DNA of 7,529 bases from an uncultured Porphyromonadaceae bacterium (lineage in GTDB: Bacteria; Bacteroidota; Bacteroidia; Bacteroidales; Muribaculaceae). This document shows positions 1 through 7,323 of the stretch, piece after piece (positions within the stretch are counted from its first letter, which is position 1; each line of letters opens with the position of its first letter). The stretch is taken from the NCBI GenBank assembly GCA_947176285.1, contig CAMWQF010000130.1:1-7529 (forward strand). The letters are read 5' to 3'. Below the pieces are notes generated by a model. That model was not told the DNA's origin, made no database searches, and worked only from the letters and a program-made list of their open reading frames with translations. Both the position numbers and the translations under genes were made by a program.

Positions 1-1
1 A

Positions 2-1720
2 GCAGTGTCGTCGCCAGACACTGTATCCTTCAGGCTGGTGGCAAGCGATATCGACCGGATTGTTTTGGCATCCGACACCATCGATGTAGTTCCCGGTATG
101 TCTCGTGTCTCTGTCACAGCCCTCGCCACCAATGAAGACCGCTACGACTCGGAGACGCTGACGGAAGAACTCGTATTCCATAAATCTGCGGTATTAAGCT
201 ATGACGGACATTCCGTAAACTTCGAAACCGGAGAGGGAGATAGTGCTTCTGACAGTGCGGAACTATGGTGCTGGTTTAACGATAATCTCCGCCAGTATGG
301 CTCCGGATTCAATCCGATTGACATACTTGGTTTTGGCACGGTATCGGCTGTGATCCAGTCTGACAACGCATTCAGATCCGACACCACCAAGATGCAGATA
401 GATGCATTCAACACCGGCAGAATGGCTGGAGTCAGAAACGGACACCGTCTCTCAGAGGTATTTGGAACCTGGGGCGACAAGAGAGAAGACTACACCTATC
501 TTCGCGTAAGGGGCGAAGTGGTGGCGGAAGACCTTCGCTTTATTGCCGGTCTCCCCTCACTTACGACACTGCATCTTGATCCCTACACGATGCCCGGCGA
601 TGGCTGCGACAACGTATTCGAAGGATCCGGAATCGAGACAATCTTCTCAGTTGGTTATCCCGAAGGCATGCTCAAGGGAATGCCACGGCTCACAACCGTG
701 ATGTGGGGTGTCACAAACGCCAAGATGCCTGACGGTCGCCTCGCAGAAGCCGGCAATCCCAATATACTTTTCTGGACAACTGACAAGGACAATGCACCTG
801 CTGATGCTATAAATGTAGTCACCTATGACTATATCGGCGAAGGCTTTCCTACTGACCCGGACGGTCAGGGCATAGAGGGAAGTGCTGAAAGCATATCACT
901 GAATACAGGATATCCTTTCAATGCCCACATGCCTCTCTTTGCTGCAAAAGCCGAGGTTGTCAAGGATTTCTCCTTGCCTACAGTCATAGGTAAATGTGCA
1001 GGATGGGAGACAATAACGCTTCCTTTCCGCCCCGACAGAGTTGTGCATGAGAAAGAGGGATTGATTGTTCCCTTTATATCTTGGAGAGGACCGGAAGATA
1101 TACACAAGCCATTCTGGTTCTACAGAGCATCTGAATCCGGATGGATAGCGACAGACACTATAGCGAAGAATACTCCGTATCTGATTTCCATGCCTAACAG
1201 CGAAGATTATGTGGATGGCTATAATCTTTCGGGCAAAGTCTCTTTCGCCTCGCATAATGTATGGATCGAACCACAAGGGTCAGAGCCTATGAATAAGGAA
1301 TGGCTCGACGGCATACTTTTCGAGGGCACCTACATGCCTGTCGAAGAGCAAGGTCTTCGCTCCCTCAACGTCAATGCGGAAAGGGAAGACGAACTCCCGG
1401 GAAGCGCGTTTGTTGATAACGGCGTCATATTCCCATTCGGAGCTTATCTGCGTGGATCGGGAATGCCTCAGAGAATCCCCGTTTTCGGAGATTGGAGCGG
1501 CGTTATGACCCCGGTGGCAGAAACCTCCGGTATCGTGGTTGAGACTCCTGCTGCAGGCACTATCCGCGTAAGCAGCATCCGCGAATGCAACATTGCAGTC
1601 ACCACAATTACCGGCGTCACTATTCGCACCCTGCATCTGAAAGCGGGCGAGAGCATCGACATCGAAGGCCTGACAAGAGATCTCTACATTGTAGCCGGAC
1701 TGAAAGTGATGGTGAGATAA
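2..1720 (+). CDS. Secreted LRR-like surface protein with T9SS-like C-terminal domain (5' truncated)
   Basis: The reading frame is open from the first complete codon at base 2, so the start lies upstream; the GTG at base 5 is not a convincing initiator because no signal peptide follows it. At least 572 residues are present, numbered here from the GTG. Residues about 165-245 have a leucine-rich pattern (LRVRGEV, then LPSLTTLHL and MPRLTTVMW), like BspA-type or short Bacteroidales LRR proteins. A GWETITLPF segment at about 333-341 opens a beta-rich module often seen in secreted Bacteroidales proteins. The last 60 residues contain VTTITGVTIRTLHLKAGE and end LYIVAGLKVMVR, which resembles a type A T9SS sorting domain (G-x-Y-x-V, then K-V-x-V-R). 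The inferred role is a cell-surface or secreted adhesin or binding protein. No catalytic motif was recognised. A 99-bp gap separates it from the next gene. The gene is certain; its function is not. Confidence 0.9.
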   Translation, partial: AVSSPDTVSFRLVASDIDRIVLASDTIDVVPGMSRVSVTALATNEDRYDSETLTEELVFHKSAVLSYDGHSVNFETGEGDSASDSAELWCWFNDNLRQYGSGFNPIDILGFGTVSAVIQSDNAFRSDTTKMQIDAFNTGRMAGVRNGHRLSEVFGTWGDKREDYTYLRVRGEVVAEDLRFIAGLPSLTTLHLDPYTMPGDGCDNVFEGSGIETIFSVGYPEGMLKGMPRLTTVMWGVTNAKMPDGRLAEAGNPNILFWTTDKDNAPADAINVVTYDYIGEGFPTDPDGQGIEGSAESISLNTGYPFNAHMPLFAAKAEVVKDFSLPTVIGKCAGWETITLPFRPDRVVHEKEGLIVPFISWRGPEDIHKPFWFYRASESGWIATDTIAKNTPYLISMPNSEDYVDGYNLSGKVSFASHNVWIEPQGSEPMNKEWLDGILFEGTYMPVEEQGLRSLNVNAEREDELPGSAFVDNGVIFPFGAYLRGSGMPQRIPVFGDWSGVMTPVAETSGIVVETPAAGTIRVSSIRECNIAVTTITGVTIRTLHLKAGESIDIEGLTRDLYIVAGLKVMVR

Positions 1721-1740
1721 TCTTATTGAAGGAAAAGATT

Positions 1741-1794
1741 CCTAAGGTCTTTAGAGACATTAAAGACTTTAAAGACCTTAAGGACCTTCCTAAC
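1741..1794. repeat. 9-bp tandem repeat, about six units
   Basis: Six consecutive 9-mers fit a consensus close to TTTAAAGAC. The four central units (1750-1785) match well, while the first (CCTAAGGTC) and last (CTTCCTAAC) are degenerate. The array makes up most of the 99-bp gap between the first two genes. Because the unit is a multiple of three, one frame through it stays open and reads a K-D-x motif, but nothing else suggests that it is translated. Confidence 0.85.
1743..1780 (+). other. Hairpin formed within the 9-bp repeat array
   Basis: TAAGGTCTTTA (1743-1753) is perfectly complementary to TAAAGACCTTA (1770-1780). The stem can extend inward by G-T, A-T and G-C pairs to 14 pairs with a 10-base loop. 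No T-tract follows on the + strand, so it does not look like a normal intrinsic terminator. It could act as an mRNA stability or processing element ahead of the downstream gene, but this is inference. It may simply be a by-product of the repeat sequence. Confidence 0.55.
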
Positions 1795-1819
1795 TAAAAA
1801 AAGAAATAACCCAAAGATA

Positions 1820-3355
1820 ATGAAAATAAAGTTTTTAAAATTTGCTGTCATAGCTGGCGCTATCCTGAGTTCCCTGCCATCGATGGCTCAGAAACTCGAA
1901 TACCGTGATTTCAAGGCGACCAACGAGATGACGGCTCGCTTGAAGGATACGGAAGTGATCGACGAGAACAGCGGCAAACGAGCCGCTCTCATCAAGATTT
2001 ATACACCTTTCCAAAATGATGTGCTTGGTTTCGATGCCGGTCTGTTCCAGATAATCGGGCGTAAGCAGGCTGGACCCGGCGAGGTTTGGCTATACGTGCC
2101 GGAACGCACCCAGAAAGTCACTATCAGCCATCCAAAGTACCGCCCTACCGTAATGTGGTTTGACGGTATGGAAGCAGAATCAGGCAAGACCTACAGCGTT
2201 ATCCTCAACGTCGAAGGACGAGATGTGGCGCTGATTGCATCTACCCCCGAGGCTGAAATCTCTGTCGACGGAGAAGTGCAAGGCAAATCCCCGGTCAACA
2301 TGCACATGCCGCTCGGATCACACCTTGTGCGTGCCGAACTCGGATCGCTCCTGTTTGAGGATATCGTCACTCTTACCCCTGACGGTCCGATGCAATTCGA
2401 CCTTCAGATGGAAGATGAGAACCTCAAATTCGGTGATGTCGACATTGAAGTGGCAGACGGAGCCGAACTTTGGTTCCAGGACAACCGCGAGGGTGTGGGA
2501 TCGCTTCACAAGCACCTGAAGGCAGGAAGCTACGTGATCACTGCCAAACTACCGGACCATGAGGACCAGACCACCACATTCACGGTAGAGGCAGGCAAGA
2601 CAAAGAAAGTGACTGCGACTCCTCCTATTGCGCACCTCGGATATCTTGAACTCGTCACTGAGCCTACACATGGTGTGACTGTGATGGAGGGAGACTCGGT
2701 GATAGAGATGATGCCTACTATGCAACTTCCTGTGGCACGCTACGAATACGACTTTTCAAAGAAAGGTTATTATCCCCAGACCCGCAAGTTCCGCATAGAG
2801 CGCGGCGAGACACTGCGCGACACCATACGCCTTGAGAAAATACAGTATGTGAAGAAAACCACCGGATATGCTGCCGTCTCATTTGCAGCAAGCGGCAAAC
2901 CCTCAATTGGATTTACATTAGGTGGCTACTACGAGAATGTCAATCTTGAACTGAGCTATAACCTCGGACTCGGACGAAGCAAAGACGTGCAGTGGTATGA
3001 CCGTGAGGACAATGTCCTCATAGGACAATACAACTATCGTATGGATGAGATGGCTGTCAGAGCCGGCTATCAATTGCGCTTTGCAGAGCGCTTCGGACTT
3101 ACGCCGCAAGCCGGCTTCATGATCCAACGTTTATCGGCAAAAGACAAGAATTATCCCGGAAATGGATTCACGCAACCATGCGTTACGATAGGAGCCCGTT
3201 TCTCTTACCACCCGGTGCAGCATATCGGCATTTTCGTCACTCCGGAATATGGGATTCCGGTGTCGGCAAAGGGTGACATAGTGGATGTTTTCAAGCAAGG
3301 CGGCATGACACGCGGAGGCATCAAGGGATCGATAGGAATTTCAGTTTCACTTTAA
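1820..3355 (+). CDS. PEGA-repeat protein with C-terminal outer-membrane-barrel-like domain
   Basis: The 511-residue product begins with a clear Sec signal peptide (K-rich start, hydrophobic core, probable cleavage after LPSMA at residue 23), which supports this ATG. Residues about 24-136 form a beta-rich N-terminal domain (ALIKIYTPF, WLYVPE, VTISHPKYRPT) resembling the region before PEGA domains in Bacteroidales proteins. Three PEGA-like units follow, at about 137-195 (TPEAEISVDGEVQGKSPV), 203-270 and 272-340. Residues about 345-511 alternate aromatic and glycine-rich strands (GFTLGGYYENVNLELSYNLG, VRAGYQLRF, IGARFSYHP, GSIGISVSL), as in a small outer-membrane barrel. PEGA domains are usually extracytoplasmic surface modules. 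The inferred role is an outer-membrane-anchored scaffold with PEGA repeats on one face. It lies 15 bp before the BACON lipoprotein gene, indicating co-transcription. The start has no strong Shine-Dalgarno site; an A-rich leader precedes it, as is common in Bacteroidetes. Confidence 0.9.
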   Translation: MKIKFLKFAVIAGAILSSLPSMAQKLEYRDFKATNEMTARLKDTEVIDENSGKRAALIKIYTPFQNDVLGFDAGLFQIIGRKQAGPGEVWLYVPERTQKVTISHPKYRPTVMWFDGMEAESGKTYSVILNVEGRDVALIASTPEAEISVDGEVQGKSPVNMHMPLGSHLVRAELGSLLFEDIVTLTPDGPMQFDLQMEDENLKFGDVDIEVADGAELWFQDNREGVGSLHKHLKAGSYVITAKLPDHEDQTTTFTVEAGKTKKVTATPPIAHLGYLELVTEPTHGVTVMEGDSVIEMMPTMQLPVARYEYDFSKKGYYPQTRKFRIERGETLRDTIRLEKIQYVKKTTGYAAVSFAASGKPSIGFTLGGYYENVNLELSYNLGLGRSKDVQWYDREDNVLIGQYNYRMDEMAVRAGYQLRFAERFGLTPQAGFMIQRLSAKDKNYPGNGFTQPCVTIGARFSYHPVQHIGIFVTPEYGIPVSAKGDIVDVFKQGGMTRGGIKGSIGISVSL

Positions 3356-3370
3356 GCATTAAGAATAACG

Positions 3371-5050
3371 ATGAAAACAAGACATATTTTCCTGATGCTC
3401 GCATCGGTCTTCATGATGCTTGGCACATACTCATGCAGCGACAACTTGGATTCAGACCTGATCCCAACACTTGGGGAACGTACACTGACGGTCGATGGTC
3501 ATGAAACAGCATTCACAATGAATTTAAATGCCGGCCCTTCCACTACTGAGATAAAGGTAGAAAGCAATACACTCTGGAAAGTAGAGGTGGTGTGTGAAGG
3601 AGGCTGGTGCAGTGTAGACAAAGTGAGCGGACGTGGCAACGAGTCCTTTTCCATGAGCCTACGCGACAACATGATCAGCAAGCGTACATGTTCAGTGACC
3701 GTATATATGGTTGACGCGCAGGGTGAGAAACTCGAGGGGGTTCCGGGAAGCAGCCTCACCATAACTGTCACCCAGGATGTCAGCGACGTAAGGCTTACTC
3801 CCTCTTCTGTTGCTCCTTTCAAGCCACAGAGCAACGAACGTCAGCTCTTTGAGGTAATCGCCAATGTAGCATGGACACTCGATGTCTCATACGAGGGTGA
3901 CAATGCCAGTGAATTCGTGGTAATCACTCCTGAAAGCGGCGATATAAATGCAGTAGGAGACGGATCTTTCCAAGGCGAAGACACTGCAACCTTCTATATA
4001 AGTGTGGCTGACAATCGAACCGCTACCGACCGTAAGGCTTATCTCAATCTCCGAAGTGCGACAGGTAATTATACGGTGGAGATCTCTCAGATAAAATCGG
4101 AATATTCGTTTGATGTCTCTCCTGCAGAAAATCAGGTGGTGGCAGCCGAAGGAGGCAAGATCAGTTTCGGTATCCTTTCCATTGTGGGATGGGACGTGCG
4201 TACAGCCGCCGACTGGATTACATTCAATCCTGCATCATCTTCAGAGGGAAGCGACAACCGTGTGGTGACAGAAGCTACTGTGATGCCAAATACATCGGGC
4301 AGGGAGCGTAGCGCTGAAATCAGGTTCGTGCCAAGAAATGAGAGTTATTCCGAACTGAGTCTCACCGTAACACAGCGCGGCTACGACATTACTTTTGCTA
4401 TCAGCAGCGCAGATGCGAGTGCCATTGCAATGGAGAGTGGGGAATCTCTGAGTTTCGATCTTGATTCTCGCTTCGACTGGACAATTGAAACGCCATCATG
4501 GGTATCTGCCGATGCAGTGAGCGGCAATGCTTCAACATCATCTCGTAAGATCAATCTGGCAGTATCTGCCAACACTACCAACAACAACCGCACCGGCACA
4601 GTGACCGTCTATCCAAAGGCAACCGGTTTTGCAGGTGGAGTTACACTTGATCCCACATCCCTCGGAATCGAACCTCTCCGATTCTCCGTAACACAGTTTG
4701 GAGGACGCGAGGCTGCGATTAGCGTTCCTTGGATCGTCGACGGCTACACACAGACATCGGCAATCATAGAGTTCAACTACTATTCGCCGTTTGCTAATGT
4801 GGTTGAAGCCGCCCTGCAATGGAGGAAGGTCGGAGAAACAAACTGGAATACGGTGCCGTCTACTGTAAGTGATCCTACAGAAGGAACTGTGACAGTAGAG
4901 CTCAACTCGCTCGAACCTGCCACAAGATATGAGGCACGCGGATATGTAAAGGATGCCAACGGCACTGTCAAATATGGAAGTGTAAGCTATCCGTTTAACA
5001 CAGCCGGACAATATCCCGGAAGCAGCGACAATCCTACCCCTTCTAAGTAA
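3371..5050 (+). CDS. BACON-domain lipoprotein with C-terminal fibronectin-III-like domain
   Basis: The 559-residue product starts with a lipoprotein-type signal whose probable lipidated residue is Cys22 (LGTYSC). Position -3 is Thr, so the lipobox is loose, as is often seen in Bacteroidetes. The next residues, SDNLDSD, are acidic and resemble the Bacteroidetes surface-export signal. Four Ig-like repeats follow at about 37-140, 141-243, 244-337 and 338-447. They show BACON hallmarks: a central W (WKVEV, WTLDV, WDVRTAADWI, WTIETPSWV), a later R-x-x-x-V strand, and an ending near V-T-Q-x-G (LTVTQRG, FSVTQFG). Residues about 448-545 look like fibronectin III (W-x-K-V, then LNSLEPATRYEARGYVKD). 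BACON domains are linked to carbohydrate or mucin binding in gut Bacteroidetes, and some may be only spacers. No enzyme domain is present, so a binding or stalk role is inferred. The ATG follows the upstream stop by 15 bp. Confidence 0.92.
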   Translation: MKTRHIFLMLASVFMMLGTYSCSDNLDSDLIPTLGERTLTVDGHETAFTMNLNAGPSTTEIKVESNTLWKVEVVCEGGWCSVDKVSGRGNESFSMSLRDNMISKRTCSVTVYMVDAQGEKLEGVPGSSLTITVTQDVSDVRLTPSSVAPFKPQSNERQLFEVIANVAWTLDVSYEGDNASEFVVITPESGDINAVGDGSFQGEDTATFYISVADNRTATDRKAYLNLRSATGNYTVEISQIKSEYSFDVSPAENQVVAAEGGKISFGILSIVGWDVRTAADWITFNPASSSEGSDNRVVTEATVMPNTSGRERSAEIRFVPRNESYSELSLTVTQRGYDITFAISSADASAIAMESGESLSFDLDSRFDWTIETPSWVSADAVSGNASTSSRKINLAVSANTTNNNRTGTVTVYPKATGFAGGVTLDPTSLGIEPLRFSVTQFGGREAAISVPWIVDGYTQTSAIIEFNYYSPFANVVEAALQWRKVGETNWNTVPSTVSDPTEGTVTVELNSLEPATRYEARGYVKDANGTVKYGSVSYPFNTAGQYPGSSDNPTPSK

Positions 5051-5089
5051 TTTAGAATTGGGAATTGAGAATTTTGAATTAAGGATTTA
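5048..5089. repeat. 7-bp tandem repeat spanning the stop-to-start gap
   Basis: Six heptads, consensus GAATTNN, run from the TAA stop of the BACON gene (unit TAATTTA) to the A of the next ATG (unit GGATTTA). The four middle units (5055-5082) all begin GAATT. The last two units create AAGGA three bases before the start codon, which is too close for an ideal Shine-Dalgarno site. Confidence 0.85.
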
Positions 5090-7005
5090 TGAGGAAATTA
5101 GTATTAATATTGGCACTTTTTTTGACCGGGGTTTCTTTTGCTTTTGCAGCAAAGGAGACACCGGAACAGAAAAAAGCGAATGAGATAAAGGGAGATCCCG
5201 AGAATTATATTTTCGGGGTTGGCTTCGGTGAGGATCCTGAAGAGGCTTACAATGCCGCCCTTCATGACATGGTGAGAAAAATTTCCATCAATGTCAAGGC
5301 TGATACCCACATAGAATCTACCGACAGATTGAATGCCGACGGAACCACTACCACAGAGGAGCAGTTTAAATCCGTAATTGACAGCTACACCACGCCGGCT
5401 GCGCTGGAGGATGTTCAGGTAATAGCCATCGGAGATGCCCCTGACTTCGAAAGATTCGTGTATATGCCGAAAGCCAATGTTGAAAAGATGCATAAGCGTC
5501 GCCGCAACAACGTGGCAGACCTTGCACGTTCCGGCATCCGAGCACGCGACAAGGGAAAGGTGGATGATGCGCTGCGTCATCTATATCGATCCTACGTGCT
5601 TCTGCAGAGCCTTCCGGCGCCATCGGAAGTGATAGAGAACGTTGACGGTGAACCTCGCGTTCTCGCCAACTGGCTTCCTGAGGCTATGCGCGACATTGTC
5701 AATAAGGTGACTTTTGGCGTGGCTTCAGTGAAGCAGGATGAAGATGATCCGGAAAACGGAGGTAAGACTGTCGAACTTAATGTAAGGTATGACGGAAAAC
5801 CTGCCACTACTTGCACTTTCAAATATGGCACGGCATCTGGCTACTCTTCACTGATCACCGCACGCGACGGATTGGCAATGATTGAACTTAGTCCCAACGT
5901 TCCGATGAATCCGCTGAAACTCTACGTGGAATATCTATTCAAGAATGAAAACCATGCCAATGCAGAACTAAAGCCACTTCTTGACTCTTTCAAGGGTGCC
6001 GGACTTGTGCAAAACCAGTATCTGCTCAATGACTCGAAGAAGGAACTGAAGGCTGACAAGAAGGAGGCGAAGGCTTTCCAGGAGCAGGTGGCAGCAGGGG
6101 CGCATGAGGGTATCTTGGAGATGAACCGTGAAGAGGTTTCACCCTATGTTGGTCTGATGGAGAAGATCATATGGGCGATCAACAACAAGAAATATGACGA
6201 GGTGAAGGATATCTGTACGCCTGAAGGGTGGATGATGTTTGAGCGACTGATGAAATATGGCAAGGTGCGTATCCTCGGCAAAGCCACACGCGACACATAT
6301 GAGTTTTATCCTTACCGCGATGAAGTAATGTGCCGCTCGGTGCCGATGTCATTCACTTTCAGCAAGGGGCGTCAGTTTACGGAAGATGTAACTTTCACTT
6401 TCAATCAAGACCGAAAACTTGTCAGCCTTGGATTCGGACTTGGCAGCATCGCACGGAATGATATCTTTGCGAAAGAGGGTGCCGCTTGGACCGACGACAA
6501 GAAGATGGTGCTTGTGAATTTCTTGGAAAACTACCGCACGGCGTTTGCACTCGGTATGCAGGATTATATCGAGAGTATCTTCGATGATGATGCTGTCATC
6601 ATCGTGGGGCATGTCACCAAGAAACTTGAGAAAGTGCCGGGTGCCGAAGGGTTCGGGCTTGCTGAGAAGGAGCATGTGGTGTATACCCAAAAGACTAAGA
6701 AGGAGTATATGGATCAGCTTCGCCGTTGCTTTGCAAGCCAGGAATTCATCAATCTCCGTTTTTCAGATACCGACGTGGAGCGTTCAGGAGTTGGAGGGGA
6801 GACATATGCCCTTCAGTTGAAGCAGGATTATGTTTCGCAGACATATGGCGACCAGGGATATCTTTTCCTGTTTGTTGATTTTAATGATCCGGAAAAACCA
6901 TTGATACATATCCGTACGTGGCAACCGGAGAGGAATCCGGATCTGACACCGAATTTGCCGCCGGATCATCCTCGCGCCGGCATCTTCTCACCGGCATCAT
7001 TCTGA
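5089..7005 (+). CDS. Exported LPP20-like protein with two NTF2-like regions
   Basis: The 638-residue product has a Sec signal peptide (MRKLVLILALFLTGVSFAFA, cleavage near residue 20-21) but no lipobox cysteine, so it should be a soluble periplasmic or exported protein. Residues about 35-140 match the LPP20 pattern (YIFGVGFGEDPEEAYNAAL, then a helix and VKADTHIES). A basic helical stretch (KRRRNN, about 136-180) ends the region. A beta-rich Ig-like segment spans about 207-290, and a Lys/Glu-rich linker about 315-350. Two regions look NTF2-like: about 351-458 (LMEKIIWAINNKKYDEV, then FTFNQDRKLVSLGFG) and about 471-630 (FLENYRTAFALGMQDYIESI followed by FDDDAVIIVG, ending FVDFNDPEKPLIHIRTWQPE). 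LPP20 folds are related to parts of CsgG- and FlgT-type envelope proteins, so a role in an outer-membrane assembly is possible but unproven. The two NTF2 calls are inferences from pattern. It is the last gene before the terminator. Confidence 0.9.
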   Translation: MRKLVLILALFLTGVSFAFAAKETPEQKKANEIKGDPENYIFGVGFGEDPEEAYNAALHDMVRKISINVKADTHIESTDRLNADGTTTTEEQFKSVIDSYTTPAALEDVQVIAIGDAPDFERFVYMPKANVEKMHKRRRNNVADLARSGIRARDKGKVDDALRHLYRSYVLLQSLPAPSEVIENVDGEPRVLANWLPEAMRDIVNKVTFGVASVKQDEDDPENGGKTVELNVRYDGKPATTCTFKYGTASGYSSLITARDGLAMIELSPNVPMNPLKLYVEYLFKNENHANAELKPLLDSFKGAGLVQNQYLLNDSKKELKADKKEAKAFQEQVAAGAHEGILEMNREEVSPYVGLMEKIIWAINNKKYDEVKDICTPEGWMMFERLMKYGKVRILGKATRDTYEFYPYRDEVMCRSVPMSFTFSKGRQFTEDVTFTFNQDRKLVSLGFGLGSIARNDIFAKEGAAWTDDKKMVLVNFLENYRTAFALGMQDYIESIFDDDAVIIVGHVTKKLEKVPGAEGFGLAEKEHVVYTQKTKKEYMDQLRRCFASQEFINLRFSDTDVERSGVGGETYALQLKQDYVSQTYGDQGYLFLFVDFNDPEKPLIHIRTWQPERNPDLTPNLPPDHPRAGIFSPASF

Positions 7006-7006
7006 C

Positions 7007-7016
7007 GGGCTAGCCC
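7007..7016. repeat. 10-bp perfect palindrome just after the last stop codon
   Basis: GGGCTAGCCC begins two bases after the TGA of the LPP20-like gene. It is the first of several short inverted repeats in this 3' region. A zero-loop palindrome this short is unlikely to be a terminator by itself. Confidence 0.5.
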
Positions 7017-7029
7017 ATCAGCCCCCTTA

Positions 7030-7043
7030 CCCCCTAAAGGGGG
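7030..7043. repeat. REP-like inverted repeat CCCCCTAAAGGGGG
   Basis: C5 and G5 arms flank TAAA, or give a 6-bp stem with a 2-base loop. A further CCCCCTTA half-copy precedes it at 7022-7029. Similar C/G-block inverted repeats are, from general knowledge, common between genes in Bacteroidales. A 3'-end or mRNA-stabilising role is possible. A related smaller hairpin, CCCTT/AAGGG, sits at 7070-7081. Confidence 0.6.
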
Positions 7044-7087
7044 AATTTAAATACATTGTATGAATATCACCCTTAAAAGGGCAATAC

Positions 7088-7120
7088 AAAAGGCGATTCC
7101 TTCGGGAATCGCCTTTTTTT
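7088..7120 (+). terminator. Strong intrinsic terminator with UUCG tetraloop
   Basis: A perfect 9-bp stem (GGCGATTCC at 7092-7100 and GGAATCGCC at 7105-7113) closes a TTCG loop in the very stable C(UUCG)G context. Seven T residues follow (7114-7120), and four A residues precede the stem (7088-7091) and can pair with part of the T-tract. It lies 82 bp after the stop codon of the LPP20-like gene, marking the end of the operon. On the opposite strand the trailing T-run is only four bases, so termination should mainly act on + strand transcripts. Confidence 0.95.
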
Positions 7121-7162
7121 GTGCGAGTTCCTTTCCGATGGTGGAAACAGATGTGGAATCTT

Positions 7163-7323
7163 ATGCTTAGGCTCAGATCTCGCTCATGCGGGCTACGTCC
7201 TCATGGCGATGCTCAGAACCGGCAGATTTTCACAGAATTTTTTATTTTGTATTATCAGAAAATTCAGTCAAATTTTTATTTCTGTGCCATTCTGCTAGTT
7301 CTGTGACTCTGGAAGAGAGGTCT
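7163..7323. repeat. Direct repeat copy 1, AT-rich intergenic element
   Basis: It aligns without gaps to 7369-7529 at an offset of 206 bp, with about 14 mismatches in 161 positions by eye. The right-hand 122 bp (7202-7323) differ at only four positions. The left part is GC-richer (TCATGGCGATGCTCAGAAC at 7201-7219) and the right part very AT-rich. It carries CACAGAA at 7231 and TTCTGTG at 7280 and 7299. The reading frame through it has no ribosome site and is interrupted in the other copy, so I treat the element as non-coding. I do not recognise a named family. Confidence 0.9.

Noticed and set aside
5..7. GTG as true start of the first gene
   Set aside because: The frame is open upstream to the window edge, and the residues after it are not a signal peptide although the C-terminus indicates an exported protein.
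1585..1797. 70-codon + frame overlapping the end of the LRR-like gene and the 9-bp repeat
   Set aside because: It is out of frame within a well-supported gene and stays open only because the repeat unit is a multiple of three. The product is low complexity.
1721..1819. Bacteroidetes promoter (TTTG at -33, TAnnTTTG at -7) before the PEGA gene
   Set aside because: No TAnnTTTG match was found by eye in the gap, so I cannot place a promoter. The TATTTTG in the 3' repeats is one base short of the motif.
4538..5011. 157-codon minus-strand frame inside the BACON gene
   Set aside because: It is fully antisense to a clear coding gene and shows no recognisable domain. The same applies to the antisense frames at 5104-5580, 896-1276 and 1280-1636.
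7121..7306. 61-codon + strand reading frame over direct repeat copy 1
   Set aside because: It starts right after the terminator with no ribosome site, lies in repeat DNA, and the same frame in copy 2 is broken by TGA after AQN.
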